From Dactylonectria macrodidyma (taxonomy: Eukaryota > Ascomycota > Sordariomycetes > Hypocreales > Nectriaceae): a DNA stretch of 64,000 bases. The stretch spans positions 682,001-746,000 of the forward strand of contig JAGMUV010000027.1 of NCBI GenBank assembly GCA_020744425.1. Direction: 5' to 3'. Positions 61,646 through 64,000 of the stretch are shown piece after piece. Below the pieces are notes generated by a model. The model was not told where the DNA came from. It ran no database searches and saw nothing but the letters and a program-made list of their open reading frames with translations. The position numbers were made by a program, and so were the translations under genes. Positions within the stretch are counted from its first letter, which is position 1. Each line of letters opens with the position of its first letter.

Positions 61646-62593
61646 CTATTCCTCCAGCATTGTCTTGAAAACTTCAGCAGGCGTACGTTTCGGCGCAGCT
61701 AGCTGAAGGACCTCCTTGCTAGTCGTGGAAGCTCCGCACTTCCCCTCCCAGGCTGTTTTCGGGGCATACTTGACCGACAGAATGAGATTCTTGAGCTCCT
61801 GAGTTTGGGCTGCCTGGTGGTCGATAAATGATAGGTCCTGAAAGCGAATATCTTCAACTTTGGTGTCAATGTACTCCTCAATCATGGTAATAATTTGGCG
61901 CCCGGTGATATCCTCCGGTCCGTTTAAGACGTATTTGGCCTTGTTGTGCGGGATAACATCATCCGCGGTCAAGAGGTGAGCTGCGAAAACTCCGACGTCA
62001 TTCGAGTCGATGATGCCAACTGGCGCATCCTCTGAAGCCATAAGCCTTAGGGTATCCTGCTTCCCGGTCTTGCGGAAGTTCTTGATCAACTCGGCGGCAG
62101 GAGAAAGGTAGAATTGCGAAAAGACATTGGGCTGCAGCGAAGTCCATCGCAGACGCTCAAATTCCGGCGAGCTCAGCAAGGCCTCAATTGCCCAGTGCGT
62201 CCTTGGATAGTAGGCAGGGCAATCCGGACGCACATTCGCAGCGGTTGTTGAGATTCGTACGACATACTGAACGCCTGCTGTGAGAGCAGCCAGGTGAAAT
62301 GTCGATTCTTCGGCGAATTGATTCGGGTGCACTTGTGAAGCAATGAAAGCTCTCACAACATTGTTGTGACGGAGCCAGTCCGGGGTGATCTCAGCCCAAT
62401 TCTTTTCTGCTACTTCGACGTTGGGCAATTCGGCGAGCTTCTGAGCTGTAGCTCCGCTCGAGGAACGTGTAAGAGCAAGGATTCTGTGTCCGGAAAAGGT
62501 GGTGGTGGTGGTTTTCAGAAGTTCTGACATGGTTTCAACAACGGCTCGTCCGGTGTTGCCAGTGGCGCCGGCGACAAGGATGGTAGGAGCCAT
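61646..62593 (-). CDS. NmrA-like NAD(P)-binding protein
   Basis: 315-aa single-exon atypical SDR. The N-terminal Rossmann motif GATGNTGRAVVE lies at residues 8-19. The central region has VVRISTTAANVRPDCPAYY, where a Ser/Thr replaces the classical YxxxK, and a C-terminal NmrA-type NGPEDITGRQIITMIEEY. The family includes redox-sensing regulators and isoflavone-reductase-like enzymes, so the protein may be enzymatic or regulatory. I chose ATG 62593 because the cofactor motif follows at the usual distance. An upstream open extension to 62737 runs through the 88-bp repeat and is probably not translated. The gene is intact. Confidence 0.88.
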   Translation of the reverse strand: MAPTILVAGATGNTGRAVVETMSELLKTTTTTFSGHRILALTRSSSGATAQKLAELPNVEVAEKNWAEITPDWLRHNNVVRAFIASQVHPNQFAEESTFHLAALTAGVQYVVRISTTAANVRPDCPAYYPRTHWAIEALLSSPEFERLRWTSLQPNVFSQFYLSPAAELIKNFRKTGKQDTLRLMASEDAPVGIIDSNDVGVFAAHLLTADDVIPHNKAKYVLNGPEDITGRQIITMIEEYIDTKVEDIRFQDLSFIDHQAAQTQELKNLILSVKYAPKTAWEGKCGASTTSKEVLQLAAPKRTPAEVFKTMLEE

Positions 62594-62661
62594 AGTTGGA
62601 ATTGGTACAATGCAGACAAACCAGCGTAGGAATGAAGTAGCCTGGCTTAAAACATGTTCCG

Positions 62662-62749
62662 TCCAAGGGGATGGTATTTCGCTATTTATCTTAGTAGACG
62701 AGCTACCAGCCATTAGGCCGATTGGTAATTTCCCCACAGCAGAGCTTAT
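62662..62749 (+). repeat. 88-bp dispersed repeat, copy 2
   Basis: Same orientation and length as 18464-18551. Here it lies 69 bp upstream of the NmrA-like start codon, in its presumed promoter. Differences to copy 1 are all transitions. Confidence 0.75.
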
Positions 62750-63384
62750 AAATCGAGGGGTTAACGTTTATCCAAAAGACCATTACAAACGACGTGTCCC
62801 ATAGGAAGACTTTGCTGGTCCTGCCATTTGATACCTCTCCACTCCCATTGTTTCCCAAGCGTGAGTTTCCTAACATCAGCAGGAACTATCATTCTCGTAT
62901 GCTTCATGATCATAAATAAAGTGTGCGCAATCTGAGCAATTCCTGTACTGCAGAGACTGTCAGCTAGCAAGGCCGCAGTTGAAACTTTCGTCCGCCACGA
63001 CCTGGCCATGGTTGCTGCTGGATTGAGCAAAAGGGCCAGTTTCATATTAGTCTCTACTTCGACAACTGGCGCCGAGCACCGACGGGGCTGCAGATGGACC
63101 CAGAGTCGAACGAATACTTGTGAGCGTAGTGGTCGTTGTTAAAGACGGACAAAGCCGGGAAAATAGCAAAAAGCAAGTTCGGGGGGATAGACATTCCTTC
63201 GTAAATCTACAGAGTAGAGCCCCACAAAAGAACCCTTGGATTTCTCTTCAGTCATAAAAGCAACGTCAAAAAAGCCGGCCCAATCGGGCCGGCCAGCGGG
63301 TCGGTACGGCCAGAGGTCATCATACCGGTCGATTTGCACCGACAGCGTGTACCGTCAAGTCCACGGTGCATCTTCTTCGGCGAC
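62750..63384. other. No supported gene
   Basis: Short frames on the minus strand (62761-63045) have no recognised domain. A GC-rich stretch lies at 63270-63310. Confidence 0.4.
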
Positions 63385-63715
63385 GGCCGAATAAAACGAC
63401 CGAGCGCTTCATGCAATCAATCCGAGTAACATCAGGACCGGGAATTTCCGTCGTCGCCGCTAGGCCTCATGTGAAGGTTAGGCTTAAAAAGGCGAAAACT
63501 GTCAGCCAGCTTACAAAGCCTGTAGCCAGGTCAACTCCAACGCTAACTACGTTATGACGGAAAGGGCAAAAACGGTCAGCCAGCTTACAAAGTCCGCAAC
63601 TAGGTCCAACTCTGACGCTATGGCAAAAACTTGTCAGGTATGATACTTTCTCAGTTTAAGTTACCGACGAACATAACAGCTATGCAGGAGCGGGCAGGGG
63701 ATGCGGGCGCCTCTG
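63385..63715 (+). repeat. Dispersed 330-bp repeat, copy R2
   Basis: First of two tandem copies (period 331 bp), starting near GGCCGAATAAAACGACCG. It contains one more inner unit (GTCAGCCAGCTTACAAAG) than R3. Its reverse complement matches R1 at 57996. Confidence 0.88.
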
Positions 63716-64000
63716 GGCTGAATAAAATGACCGCGTGCTTCATGACAAATCAATCCGAGTAACATCAAAACCGGGAATTTCCGTCGTCGCCGCTAGGCCT
63801 CATGTGAAGGTTAAGCTTAAAAAGGCGAAAACTGTCAGCCAGCTTACAAAGTCCATAACTAGGTCTAACTCTGACGCTATGACGAAAGGCAAAAAATTAT
63901 TAGGTATGGTACTTTCTCAGTTTACGTTCCTGACAAACATAACAGCTATGCAGGAGCAGGCAGGGGGTGCGGGCGTTCTGGGGCTAAGAGACATGGAGAT
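63716..64000 (+). repeat. Dispersed 330-bp repeat, copy R3 (runs off window)
   Basis: Second tandem copy, starting GGCTGAATAAAATGACCG. The window ends at ACATGGAGAT, which matches the outer end of R1, so little of the unit is missing. Confidence 0.88.

Noticed and set aside
1..64000. CRISPR-like or biosynthetic-cluster interpretation
   Set aside because: No regularly spaced repeats, and no PKS, NRPS, terpene or other core enzyme. Oxidoreductases alone do not make a cluster.

Overview
The window looks like a filamentous ascomycete (Pezizomycotina) chromosome. The evidence is short introns of about 50-70 bp with GTRNGT donors and CTAAY-like branch sites, a Zn2Cys6 factor, a bZIP with a DUF3425-like C-terminus, a bHLH factor, two fungal rhodopsin-domain membrane proteins (one with a CFEM-type N-terminus), SDR and NmrA oxidoreductases, and the Copia, pogo/Fot1, piggyBac, hAT, Helitron, Crypton and LINE elements usual in such genomes. 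I cannot name the species. Gene density is low and about half of the recognisable sequence is mobile or broken, so this is probably an accessory, transposon-rich compartment.

Layout. 1-5.5 kb: one spliced SDR, then decayed DNA with an alpha/beta-hydrolase remnant. 5.5-13.2 kb: a Zn2Cys6 regulator cut in two by a complete Copia element (identical 261-bp LTRs, 5-bp target duplication). 14-18.5 kb: a Nor-1-like SDR, a dead Fot1/pogo element with TA duplication, and a frameshifted, truncated MDR oxidoreductase. 18.5-23.4 kb: a second, older Copia element with three TAA stops in one frame and no 5' LTR. 25.2-26.7 kb: a seven-exon rhodopsin-domain protein. 26.7-30 kb: a Helitron helicase scrap, a Crypton-like tyrosine recombinase, a broken LaeA-type methyltransferase and a dispersed repeat. 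30.6-34.5 kb: a secreted carboxylesterase with one frameshift and a bHLH factor. 34.7-37.5 kb: an intact pogo-like transposon with 87-bp perfect TIRs. 39.5-41.1 kb: a CFEM/rhodopsin Pth11-type protein. 41.3-50.8 kb: a mosaic of a second dispersed repeat copy, an internally deleted hAT, a truncated membrane-protein gene, a solo LTR, a LINE RT fragment fused to a foreign exon and a Helitron C-terminal piece. 51.3-53.9 kb: a glycine-rich protein gene split by a coding-intact piggyBac. 54.1-55.6 kb: an HSL-type hydrolase split by a solo LTR. 56.8-64 kb: an SDR, a bZIP factor, a dead methyltransferase, a rearranged DDE relic, an NmrA-like protein and three copies of a roughly 330-bp repeat.

The main theme is gene inactivation in progress. 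At least three host genes (zinc cluster, alpha/beta hydrolase, glycine-rich protein) can be read across a transposon insertion. Several others carry one frameshift or stops of the form expected from C-to-T change at CpA, which suggests mild RIP. The intact-looking host genes encode small-molecule oxidoreductases, regulators and putative receptors. I see no clear biosynthetic gene cluster, no CRISPR, and no rRNA or tRNA gene. All exon joins were inferred by eye from splice motifs and frame continuity.
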